A stretch of 64,000 nucleotides of DNA, taken from assembly GCA_037043455.1 (NCBI GenBank), contig JAWPHD010005068.1, positions 1 to 64,000 on the forward strand, given 5' to 3'. Made by a program: the position numbers and the translations under genes. The notes below the pieces were generated by a model. The model was given only the letters and a program-made list of their open reading frames with translations, was not told the origin of the DNA and searched no databases. Numbering within the stretch: position 1 is the first letter of the stretch; the number at the start of each line of letters is the position of its first letter. Shown here piece after piece: positions 9,791 through 20,400 of the stretch. The stretch comes from Cyrtodaria siliqua (taxonomy: Eukaryota; Mollusca; Bivalvia; Adapedonta; Hiatellidae).

Positions 9791-11099
9791 AAAATTGGGG
9801 CATATTCAAGGTAAATTTTGTTCATGCCGATGATGGTCATATACATATGAATTTCATATGTATGACGGACGTATATTGTGTCAATTTGGCACTCTTGTTT
9901 ATTTTCTGTTGCAACAGCAAAAAGGAGTTTATATGGGAAGGCCCCATCAAAAAACATTTTGGCTGTAACATATTTATTTCTAAACCGATTTTCAAAACTA
10001 AAATATTTATTAATTACCAATAAAAAGGCCGATTCCAATGATGTATACTTTATGTACGCATTGTTAAAATTACTCATGTTATTGCTGAAAAAACAACATT
10101 GGCTGAAACAATGCCCGAACAAAGGCTTGTAGTGTTGGAGTGTAATAAAGCTAAGCTATATTTGTCATAATAAACTAGTGTAATACATATGCAAATTGAA
10201 TGCCTATTCCGTTCAGCTCGGTGTGTTTCGGAATTGCCTCGTCTATTTCCATAACCGTTTAAAATACTAGATTACGGTAATCAACGCTGTAGTTCCGTTG
10301 TTTAGTGTCGTACGGAGAAGGCAGAGTCAACATACGACGTCATCATAGGCAGCTTCAATTAATAAATGTTCCATTTTTGGAGTTAAGATGAGATAAATAA
10401 AATCTCACATTCGTGCCACTTTAATATTGATTTTATTAAACACATTGGCTATAATATAGATAGATGAAGATATATATAGTTAACCCCGTATATATGTCTA
10501 GTATCAAATGATAAGTGATGCAATAAATAGCTGGATGGAAGGTCATGTACATGTACATGTTAATATGATACAAGTATGATTGTTAAGCAATGTTTTTTTG
10601 TTGTTTTTTAAAACATTGATAATTTATACATATTTATATAGATAATCGATATAAATTGATCACTCTATCGTTTTACATCGTACATATATAACGATACTAG
10701 CCTTGATATTCTCCATTCTAGCACTTGTTGGAAAATTACGATACGGGTTTTACCCCCAACTTTAAAGCGTGATTCGAAACCGTACGAAAAAACGAGGTTC
10801 TTATAGTCCGCAGACCTATTAACTATTAATACGTCTGGGTATAGTCAAATAACAGCTCTTGACGGAAACGAAACCAAAACGCAGCGAAAACAACACAAAG
10901 GCCGCTGTACTTTAAGGTGATATTTTCCACCCATAGTGGTGTTAATTTATTCATTTCTGTCAATCGAAATTTGGTTTTATTCTGTTCATTTTAGTGGTAG
11001 TTGTAATTTTGTATTCTCACCCCGTCTCTTTAATTTCCGCGGAATTCCGAAAAAATGCTTGCAATAAATTCGATCTTAGGAGTATGGTTCACATGTTTT
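9791..11099. other. Intergenic, fragments only
   Basis: 9861-9899 resembles the putative terminal segment at 19549-19581 (GTATATTGTGTCA then TTGGCACTCTTGT). A palindromic motif (CCGCAGACCTATTAA then TAATACGTCTG) lies at 10807-10838. 10200-10330 looks like a dispersed repeat (TCGGTGTGTTTCGG, GCCTCGTCTATTTCC) of unknown class. No protein-coding signal was found. Confidence 0.45.
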
Positions 11100-11345
11100 A
11101 TACGGAATTCCGTTAGGGCCATCGCGTTTCAATGTGTTGATCTGAAACGCGATACTCGATAGTACGATGATGACAAACGCGATAACACGATGATGATAAC
11201 GCGATACTACGATAACGAAAACGCGATAATACGATAGTACGATGATGACTATGCGATATACTATCGTGTTTTCACCATCGTACTGTCGCGTTTTCACCAT
11301 CGTAATATCGTGATATCGCGTTTTCGTTATCGTAGTATCGTGATT
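11100..11345. repeat. Palindromic short-period repeat cluster
   Basis: The tract is built from ACGATGATGA, AACGCGATA and ACTACGATAACG modules on the left and from their reverse complements on the right. For example, GCGATACTACGATAACGAAA near 11203 is mirrored by TTTCGTTATCGTAGTATCG near 11321. It starts after CCGTTAGGGCCATCGCG, similar to the end motif TGTTAGGGCCATC of the fold-back tract at 49130-49512. This suggests a related fold-back element family. Confidence 0.7.
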
Positions 11346-11681
11346 TCAATAAATCAGATTTTTAATTTGTTTAGGATATATAGAAAAATTATCAAAATTC
11401 TGATGTTGTTGAAATTATTCCAATTGCTGCTTGGAAATAAGGGAGATTTCAGAGAATCTGATTTTCTTTGGAAAATATTTTGCTTTTTTTCTGCAGAAAA
11501 AAATATATTAAATATATTAGACATACAGCTTTATAAAAGGTTTATATGTCCTGCTGAAAATGTATACAATGTATTTTATCTATTTGTATTGATAACATAA
11601 AAATAAACCTTTGCAGCTGCCAGTTTTGAAGTAACGTTTTCTCCATCAGGCGAACGAATAGAATAGAATAGAATAGAATAT
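11346..11681. other. AT-rich spacer with a (GAATA)n microsatellite
   Basis: No gene was found. A short GAATA repeat (11656-11681) lies directly at the insertion site of the 3.28-kb element and supplies the left copy of its AGAATAT flank. Confidence 0.6.
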
Positions 11682-12148
11682 AGGGTGATACTATTCCCCG
11701 GTCGATTTCCCGGTTACTTCCCGGTTAAAACCCGGTTGAAAAGGGGTTGCAAATGTGTTGAGTGTGTTGATGTTTCAGATGTTTTAATGACATATATGTC
11801 TTATATACGTATTCATTTTTCCATAATCACTAAAAAAAATGTTGAGAAAATAAAAAAAAGTAGTTTAATTAAGTGTTGAATATTGGTGTTTTTTCACGAT
11901 AATTTGACTGGTTTTGGCAATTCCCGGTTCAGTTTCTGATACATTTAAAGGGTAATAATGCCTTAATAATTCATAATTGATTGTTTTATTTCATAATATA
12001 TGGTATTATTAACACATAACAATAATAAAAATTGAAATAAAACAGAAAATAAATGTTTTATCGTTTCATTTCCAAAACGCGTATTTCATGTTATGAAAGC
12101 CGTAGAAATTACAGGTGAAGCGTTATTTCTGCACGTCGCGAGAAACAG
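11682..12148 (+). repeat. Left terminal inverted repeat
   Basis: It runs from the terminus AGGGTGATACT inward to GCACGTCGCGAGAAACAG. A CCGGTTAAAACCCGGTTGAA stretch near the end forms small internal inverted motifs. It pairs with 14498-14964. Confidence 0.85.
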
Positions 12149-13014
12149 ATTTTAAAACCTTATTCCCAATGATGTATTAATTATATTATATTATTTCAAT
12201 TTTACAGCTTGAATGCTTTTGTCCACTTAAATGTTATTGAGCCTGAAACTCTTATTGTAATTTCTAATAAAAGTATTAGTATTCTTCATTAGTACTTATC
12301 AATGCATGTTATTCAGAAGTGTTAAATGTTTGTTTCCCGATCCAACTGGTTTAATTATGAAATTACTCTTCAAACTTCAAATTGAAAACTTAAAAGAAAC
12401 CAAATTAAGCTGACAAACAAACACTACCTCAATATAAAACATTACACTTAATTCAATCAGTTCGTGCGACGGTTCTGTTTGTGATGATTAAAGTACAAGT
12501 GACGGCGTAATTAAAAGCGGAAGCTTAAAACATCCTTTTCAAGTCTTGATCAAAATTATTTTATTTTTTAAATGTAAACAAAATAACGACCGTACAGTAA
12601 TTAACATGGTAGCACGGTATAATGATATATAGGGTCCTATAGAAACCAAAGCGTCCGAACGCAATGGCATCGTAGGTCCGCACTGTACTGCAAACAAGGT
12701 CATTGAATAGAATGTGTGAACATGTTATTTTCGGTTTGTTCACAGACATATTAACTTATGTTATTAGGTCTGTGGTTTGTTTTAATTTGAGAAATTAATT
12801 GTTCATTTTGTTTCATTTTAAGTCCCTCCCATTTCAACACCCATAAAGAAAATACACATATAAATCTTCAAATATAGAAATGGTTTTCATATGAACAGAT
12901 TACATATTCCATATATAACAAGTTACATATTCTAGATTTGATAAATGCGTATTAAATGTTAAATTGAGTTTAAAATTGCGTTAGTGTTAATCGTGTTTAG
13001 TGCTGTAGTTTAAA

Positions 13015-13814
13015 ATGGCTCCTAAGACTTTGATTATAGGACATAGTCAAGTGCGTTATTTTCATCAATATGTCGAAGATGACGTTCAGTGTTTGTGTTT
13101 TCTTGGATCTAAAGTTGAACATTTGTTGGAATTACCAAACGTACAAGAGCTGATTCCTAAAGTTTCGGTAAGTTTCCTTTTTTTATATTTACTAATCATT
13201 TTTTCTTCATACCTAATTACTTACAATTAATATTACTATTAATAAGACCTATATTATGATATTCTTAGTAATAAGACCTTAAAGATTGCCGCGTGTCCCT
13301 GCTACATTAACAGCTTTATTTAACTAGAGATTACAATGTACACGTGTCAACCGTAATGGGATTAAATCATTTGTTGCAGCATATTACTATTTTTTAATAA
13401 ATATATATTTTTTGTTGTCTTTTTTACTCGATTTATATATTTCAATACCTTTGATTAATTAGAATAGTCCTTTCTAGGATTTATTAGGATATTCCTATTA
13501 ATAAGACCTTAAAGATTAAAGATTGCCGCGTGTCCCTGCTACATTAACAGCTTCATTTAACTAGGGATTACAACGCGTCAACCGTAATGTGTATATCACT
13601 ATCTAGATAAGTGTGTCTATTATTACCAGGTCGATTACCGTAATGGGATTAAATGATTTTGCTGTATATTGTAAAGGACAATTCGCACCTTTAGACAGGC
13701 CGGAATACACATGTATAATCATTGTGCTTTGACACTTCGTTATTCCATGTACATTATATCTTTTTTCAGACTGTTGTGGTCCACACAGGCATCAGAAGGT
13801 ACTGGCGGAAATAA
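13015..13814 (+). CDS. Truncated SGNH-hydrolase-like protein carried by the TIR element
   Basis: Exon 1 is 13015-13167 (51 codons from ATG) with donor GTAAGT at 13168. A phase-0 acceptor TTTTTTCAG ends at 13769, and a second exon 13770-13814 stops at TAA, giving about 65 residues. The N-terminus reads MAPKTLIIGHSQVR, matching the block I region of SGNH/GDSL-like domains (usually GDS; here GHS). After splicing the frame reads VVVHTGIRR, where such domains usually read VVVHxGTND. The Asn-Asp of block III is therefore missing and most of the domain is absent. SGNH domains of this style are frequent in retroelement and transposon proteins. Enzyme activity is unlikely. The intron is inferred from sequence only; without it the frame ends at 13230. 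Confidence 0.5.
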
Positions 13815-13844
13815 ATACGCCGTTACATTATTCCCTAAAGAAAC

Positions 13845-14270
13845 ATGTCTACCGATACTTGTACTGTAAAAAAGAACCAATCTCCAAATAAAACTACTCT
13901 TATTAACGGTGGAGAAATATCGCTTAATTTTGGGGTTGATTCTTCAACACCAATAAAAACAGAAACATGCATTTATAAGAATACTAGCTCTAAAAAACGA
14001 AAAGAGTCACCTTTAGAAAATATTTCAATAAACAATAAGAGACGGAAGTTAGTATTACCAATACGTGGAAGAAATTTAAGTCTGTCCTGTTTTAACCCAA
14101 AGGTAATAAATATACAGTTATGGTGCCATTGTAGACAGCCTGATTTCGTTGACGACCTTATTTCATGTCAAAATAAAAAATGTAAACATGGTATCATACA
14201 ATGTGTCTCCCAAAATAAGTTAGATTACTGGACCTGTCCGTCTTGTCTCTATAAAAACCCTATAGTTTAA
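13845..14270 (+). CDS. PHD-finger-like protein carried by the TIR element
   Basis: This intact 141-codon frame starts 30 bp after the preceding stop. The N-terminal two thirds is Lys/Asn/Thr-rich with basic NLS-like runs (KKRKES, NKRRKL). The C-terminus holds a Cys-rich module: CHC, then Cys after 11 residues, then CKH, then a Cys, then CPSC at the end. This resembles a PHD finger (C4HC3), but the usual W-x-H-x-x-C segment reads GIIQC, so one zinc ligand is atypical. PHD fingers read histone tails, so a chromatin-targeting role for the element is conceivable but unproven. It is immediately followed by the right inverted repeat. Confidence 0.6.
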   Translation: MSTDTCTVKKNQSPNKTTLINGGEISLNFGVDSSTPIKTETCIYKNTSSKKRKESPLENISINNKRRKLVLPIRGRNLSLSCFNPKVINIQLWCHCRQPDFVDDLISCQNKKCKHGIIQCVSQNKLDYWTCPSCLYKNPIV

Positions 14271-14497
14271 TTATAATCATTCGAATTACAGTTACGTTAG
14301 CTCTACGGTATTATTATCCGTGTACTACATACACATACTTTTATATATAATGTTATCTTTATTCTATTGTGTGAATGTATAGCTACATATATGAAGACTT
14401 GCTATATTTTACAATTTTGAGTTTAAATAATATGTGTTGTTTTACATACTGATAATATCTATGTAGATCTATCTAGTTTTCTTGAATCTATAGTGTA

Positions 14498-14964
14498 CTG
14501 TTTCTCACGACGTGCAGAAATAACGCTTCACCTGTAATTTCTACGGCTTTCCTTACACGAAATACGGGTGTTGGAAATGAAGCAATAAAACGTTTATTTT
14601 CTGTTTTATTTCCATTTTTATTATTGTTATGTGTTAATAATACCATACATTATGAAATAAAACAATCAATTATGAATTATTAAGGCATTGTTATCCTTTA
14701 ACTGTCTCCGAAACTGAGCCGGGAATTGCCAAAACCAGTCAAATTATTGTGAAAAAACACCAATATTCAACACTTAATTAAACTACTTTCTTTTTTTCTC
14801 TCAACATTTATTTTAGTGATTATGGTAAAATGAATACATATATAAGACATATATGTCATTAAAACATCTGAAACATCAACACACTCATCACATTTGCCAC
14901 CCCTTTTCAACCGGGTTTTAACCGGGAAGTAACCGGGAAATCGACCGGGGAATAGTATCACCCT
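14498..14964 (-). repeat. Right terminal inverted repeat
   Basis: It mirrors 11682-12148: CTGTTTCTCACGACGTGCAG at the inner edge and AATAGTATCACCCT at the outer edge. A matching AGAATAT follows at 14965-14971. Confidence 0.85.
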
Positions 14965-14971
14965 AGAATAT

Positions 14972-16204
14972 ATTTTATTTCCAATCATGGGCCATCACTG
15001 GCATAGTAATCACATAATAATGTTGACATATATGAGGTTATAAAATAACATAAGCTTAATTCTGATTATACAACACAATTAACATAAGTAAACAACTAAT
15101 TAGATAAGGCATAAAAGAACAATAACAGTTTATCAATTCAATTCAAGAACTTCAACAAGTTCTTACAGTTATTAACGTGAACGTGTCTGTGTCCGAAATG
15201 GCCTGCATAGTTACTTCCCTTATATAAATTATCGCCATTTACACAAAATGAACACAAACCGTGGTACACCATGTTGTACAGTTTTTAAAACGTGTACATC
15301 TATCTATCTATCTATGGATACTGCATCACCCTCTTTCGAAGATTATGTGCAGGTGCTCGTCTGTGCGGCTGTGAGTAATGTAAAAGATGATAAAAGAAAG
15401 AGTAAAATAAGGTGAAGGTGAAATAAAGATGAAAGTGTTATGTATGTTAAAAGTTCGATGAAGAACAAAGTGATATTTAAAAGATAAAAGACAGCGTTTT
15501 AATTTATGGCATTTGGTGGCTAACAGAGCAAACTGCCGGCTTTAACGAATCTAAGCTAGGCAGCATGGCAATGCTAGTCGGCAGGCTGTTCCATTGTACC
15601 ACAGCAAGCGGAAAGAATGAATATTTGTAATAGTCAACGCGTGTGTGTATTTGACGAAAAGCTAATGGATGTGACAGTCTAGATAGTCTCAAGGGATGCT
15701 GGACATATGACGGCATTTGGATGGCAACTAGTCCATGGATGATTTTGAAAAATAGGCAAAGTCGGGCGTCGGAACGTCTGTCCTCGAGAGAGCGCCATTT
15801 CAGGTCATTTAGCATAGTTGTGACACTGGATTGATAGGAATAATCATTGTGTACCCACCTACATCAGTGGTAGGAAAACATAGACAGTAACAACAAGAAC
15901 AAATTTCGAGATAAATTAATAAAAACTACTGTGCTGGGAGTCTGTTGATTGTCGGTTTAAAGTTTAGTAGGCAGCAGCTGTTTACCTGAGAAATTTGTCA
16001 GTTCCAGACTTGAGTACAGTTGCTCCCGTATTTGAAGGAGTATATAAACGTACGTCTAACATAATTGCAGTTAATGTTTCTGTAGTCAAATGAAACACAT
16101 ATCGAATTTGAGAAAACTGTATTTAGTATATAAGTGCTGAAAAGACGGGATTGTCATATGAACTCTCTAAATAATGATATATAGATAAATATCCATTGTT
16201 TTTT
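14972..16204. other. Intergenic spacer containing the LINE remnant
   Basis: Apart from the LINE fragment at 15298-15862, nothing was recognised. 15870-16200 is AT-rich with no ORF of interest. Confidence 0.45.
15298..15862 (-). pseudogene. 5'-truncated non-LTR retrotransposon (C-terminal end of reverse transcriptase ORF and 3' UTR)
   Basis: On the minus strand an open frame ends at 15504 and reads SSVTTMLNDLKW, then SLEDRRSDARLCLFFKI, then YYKYSFFPLAVVQWNSLP. This is the characteristic extreme C-terminus of LINE reverse transcriptases (LxWxSLxxRRxxARLxxxYK...SFFPxxxxxWNxLP). The frame is closed upstream by a stop near 15862. The 3' UTR runs to a short ATAG repeat at 15298-15314, a common LINE tail. 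The RT catalytic domain and endonuclease are absent. Confidence 0.8.
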
Positions 16205-17015
16205 AGCTCGACTGATCAAAGATCTGCAGAGCTTATGGCTCGACTGATCAAAGATCTGCAGAGCTTATGCCGTTGTGCGCCGTCCGTCTGTAAACTTTTT
16301 GTTTGTGTACTGCTCTGAAACTACTACGACAGATTTTCATTAAACTTGATAGGAATGTTGGTCTTGCTGTCTTGTTGATCCTAGCAAAAATTCAGGTCGG
16401 CCAGAAATTCAAGATGGCCGCAACGGCTAAAGATACATTTTAAAACTGCAATTTTGTGGTGACTACAGTACTTCTCAAAAAACATAAGTGATATTGATTT
16501 GGAACCTTTACCAAAATGAATGCCACGACTTGGCACGACATGTAGTTGGTCCTAAGGCTTAAAAGAATTTTAATTTTTGTTCTTTATAAGTTACTCCTCT
16601 GAGACTAATTGAAGGATTTTCATGAAACTTAAGAAAAATGTTGCTCTTGATGTCTTAAGTTGATCATAGCAAAATTTCAGGTTGGATGGAAATACAAGAT
16701 GCCCGCCATGGCTAAAAATAGATTTTTAAAAACCAAATATGTAGCAACTACTTCTTGAAAACTATAAGTGATATTGATATGGGACTTTTTCTAAAATGAT
16801 CGGCATGACATGAGGTTGGTCCTTGTTGAAAATTATTTTGATTCAACATTAAACATGTCTGCCAGTGGCCATCTTCGTTTACATAGAGTTATATAGTAAC
16901 ATTTGCAGCGACTACTCCTCTGAAACTACTTCACAGATTTTCATGAAACTTCACAGGAATGCTGATCTAGCTATCATTGACCTGTGGTTATTATATGCTA
17001 TAGATAGTAATTCAT
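16205..17015 (+). repeat. Dispersed repeat with about 320-bp internal units, copy upstream of IPK
   Basis: It begins with a directly duplicated 38-bp motif (AGCTCGACTGATCAAAGATC at 16206 and again near 16244), then a GCCGTCCGTCTGTAAAC segment, then units containing CTACTCCTCTGAAACTACT, TTTTCATGAAACTT, TTGATCCTAGCAAAA and AAGATGGCCGCC. The same family fills parts of IPK introns 1 and 4. Confidence 0.8.
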
Positions 17016-17262
17016 AATTTTTGATGAGGGAGAGAAAACAAGAGAAGAACATTACAATCTTTTTGAAAAAAGAGCTAGACGAGAGTAGTTTTGATAATTT
17101 TTTTAGTTTATTCCTTCCGTTATTTGGCAATAAAATACTTTGAGATTTGAGTTTAACAGCTTTATTTTATTAATTTTTATAGAGCAACTGTAAAACCAGC
17201 CGGGGTAAAAACACACTCAGATTGCATCCCCTGGTGGTTATCTGTCCCTGTCGGATGGTATA

Positions 17263-17450
17263 ATGCAAGTCATCAACAACAACAACAGCATGGGTACTGT
17301 GATAGATATAGTGATCAAGTTTGGTGGAAGTTCTATCACAGACAAGGACAAGTTGGAGACCCTGAACCATGATGCCCTGACCAGTGCCGCACGGCTGATC
17401 AAGATGTGTCTTGACAACAAACTTACTTGTGTGGTAGTCCACGGTGCCGG
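17263..17450 (+). CDS. IPK exon 1 (phosphate-binding loop)
   Basis: It encodes residues 1-62 plus two bases of Gly63. It holds KFGGSSITDK and ends in VVVHGAG, with donor GTAGGA at 17451. In-frame Met codons occur at 17263 and 17290. The reading frame also runs a little upstream without a Met, and an acceptor-like CTCAG lies at 17216-17220, so the true first exon boundary is open. Confidence 0.85.
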
Positions 17451-20400
17451 GTAGGAAACTTAATATTATTTGAGGGCTTCATGGGAGATTGAATTGTTAA
17501 ATGATTGCTCTCATTAAATAAAGTTACCGGTAGTCTTTATTATTATTATTACCTGTATTATTATTAAAAAACATTTTCTTTTTTTGTGGCGAATACTCCT
17601 CTGAAACTACTTGACGGATTTTCATGAAACTATACAGGAATGTTGCTCTTGATGTCTAGTTGATGCTAGCAAAAATTCAGGTCGGACGGAAATTCAAAAT
17701 GGACACAATGGCTTAAAGTAGATTTAAAAAATGTGATTTTGTGGCGACTACTTCTCAAAAACCATAAGTTACATTGATTTGGAACCTTTACCAAAATGAC
17801 TGGCACGACATGTAGTTGGTCCTAACCAAAGTTCATTTTGATTGGATGTCAAACATGAACGCCAGCGGCCATCTTTGTATACATAGAGTTATATAGGAAA
17901 AACTTGTGGCGACTACTCCTCTGAAACTACTGCATGGTATTTCATGAAACTTGACAGGAATGTTGCTCTTGATGTCTACATTGTAGTTGATCCTAGCAAA
18001 AAATCAGGACGGCCGGAAATTCAAGATGGCCACCACTGCTAAAAATAGATTTTAAAAATGCAATTTTGTGGGGACTACTTCTCAAAAACCTTAAGTGATA
18101 TTGAATTGGAACCTTTACTAAAATGACTAGTGCGACATGTATTTGGTCCTAACCAAGATTTATTTTGATTCGATGTCAAACATGGCCGCCAGTGGCCATC
18201 TTTGTTTACATAGAGTTATATATAGGAAAAACTTGTGGCGACTACTTGTCTCAAACTACTTGACGGATTTTCATAAAACTACACAGGCATGTTGCTCTTG
18301 ATGTCTAGCTGATCCTAGCAAAAATTCAGGTTAGCCGGAAATTTTCGATGGCCATCACAACAAAAAGTAGATGGCGATTACTTCTCAAAACCCATGTTTG
18401 CGCGATATTTATTTGGAATCTTTACCAAAATGACTGGCATGACATGTAGTTGGTCCCAGCCAAAATTCATTTCGATTCGATATCAAACATGGCCGCCAGT
18501 GGCCATCTTTGTTTACATAGAGCTAAATATGAAAAAAAATTGTGGCGACTACTTCTATGGAACTATTAGATGGATTTTCATGAAACTTCACAGGAATGTT
18601 GCTCTTGATGTCTAATTGATCCTAGCAAAAATTCAGGTTGGTCTGAAATTCAAGATGGCTGCTACTGCTGAAAATAGATGTTTAAAATAAAATTTTGTGG
18701 GGACTAATTCTCAAAACCATAAGTGATCTTGATTTGAAACCTTTACCAAAATGACTGGCATGACATGTAGTAGGTCCTACTTCTCTGAAACTATTTGATT
18801 GATTTTCATGAAACATGACAGGAATGTTGCTCTTGATGTCTAGTTGATCCTAGCAAAAGTTCAAGTCTGCCAGAAATTCAAGATGGCTGCCATGTCTAAA
18901 AATTGATTTTTAAAGTACAATTTTGTGGCGACTACTTCTTAAAAATCATATGTGATATCGATTTGAAACCTTTACCAAAATGACTCTCATGACATGTAGT
19001 TGGTCCTAACCAAAATTCATTTCGATTCGATTTCAAACATGGCCACCAGCTGCCGTCTTTGAGTTATATTTGAAAAACTTGTAGCGACTTCTCCTCTGAA
19101 ACTACTTTCTGGATATTCATTCAACAACACAGAAATTTTGCTCTTGTTGTGTAGTTGATCCTAGCAAATATTCAGGTTGTCCAGAAATTCAAGATGGCTG
19201 AAACAGATGGTCACACATTTTAAAAATACAAGTTTGTAGCGACTACTTCTCAAAAACCATAAGTGGTATTGATTTGGAACCTTTGTTAAAATGATTGGCA
19301 TGTCATATAGTTGGTCCCGAACAAAGTCCATTTTGATTCGATATCAAACATTGATGATGTCTGCTCAATAACTTCAATATTTGTTTTTCAATCTTGATGA
19401 AACTTGGTCAAGTTCGAAAACCAGACCAATCGCCCTGGTAACATCGGAGTTCATATTATGTCGCGGTATTGTCCCTCCATCCGTCTGTCTGTCCATGCAT
19501 AAACTTTTGCGATGTCCGCTATTACAGTTACAAATGATCCACTTTCGACGGGCGTATTTTGTGTCCAGTGGACACTCTTGTCTAAACCTACTGATGACGA
19601 GATGTATACATAACCGACATGTTTTCAGAATCCAAACTCTGTAGACCCAATATAAATGGCTTAGTATTTTAAGAACCCGTGAACAATCTCATACTTTTAA
19701 TCGGCACATTACCATTATTATATAACCTGAACACCTGGATTGAGTTTTGATAAACGGTTTTGTAGTGTAATTTTGTCATTATTTGGCATGTTAGTTTCTT
19801 TAAGAAACTTTAACATATTCCCATGGACTGGATATGTATTGCTTCTGTTACCATCCTTTTGACACCATTTACAGGTCATTTGGTTATCACCAAGCCAAGC
19901 AGTATAACGTGAGTGGGGGCTGGTCTCATCACCATGGAGATAACAGAGATGGGGAGGAGCTTGTGAAGCGTGGACTCTGCCTTACAAGACTGTCATGTAC
20001 TCAGGTGAAGAGTTTTCTCATAGATCTATAGCCACATCGGTGTGGCCTAGTGGTGGAGTGTCTGCCTCGCATGCGGGAGATCGTGGGTTCAATCCCCAGC
20101 CAGGTCATGTCAAAGACTGCATAAAAAATGCTACTAGTAGCTCCCTTGCTTGACGTTCAGCTTAATAATGATATTTCTAGGACTGGTCGGCCAGGTATCT
20201 TTATAATGTAACTGGGTGGGATATCTTGTCATGTGTCAACGGCAAGGTATTGTAGTGTTGCAGCACCCAAAAGGTGAGCATTAAACTCCCTGCTACAAAT
20301 GGACACCATCGAGGTATGACTAATTGTTGAAAGCGACATTAAGCCCCGTGCAAACACATGCACGCACGCAAGCACACGCACGGGCAGATCGTCCAGCTGT

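Larger units (their letters stand above)
11682..14964. mobile_element. 3.28-kb DNA element with 467-bp terminal inverted repeats and non-transposase cargo
   Basis: The ends are AGGGTGATACTATTCCCCGG on the left and its reverse complement on the right. The inverted arms extend about 467 bp on each side with scattered differences and small indels. The element is flanked by AGAATAT at 11675-11681 and at 14965-14971, consistent with a 7-bp target duplication. The left flank is a GAATA microsatellite, so chance is not excluded. Between the arms are two short plus-strand genes, one SGNH-hydrolase-like and one PHD-finger-like. No transposase was found, so this copy is probably non-autonomous. Long arms recall Mutator-like elements, but the 7-bp duplication does not fit their usual 9-10 bp. 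Superfamily is not assigned. Confidence 0.85.

Noticed and set aside
13845..14270. The PHD-like frame as an independent host gene
   Set aside because: It lies between paired terminal inverted repeats with flanking duplications, so it is better treated as element cargo.
20034..20115. A tRNA gene (box A and box B present)
   Set aside because: No complete cloverleaf can be drawn by eye, and it is followed by a SINE body that is shared with other loci, so it is a SINE head.
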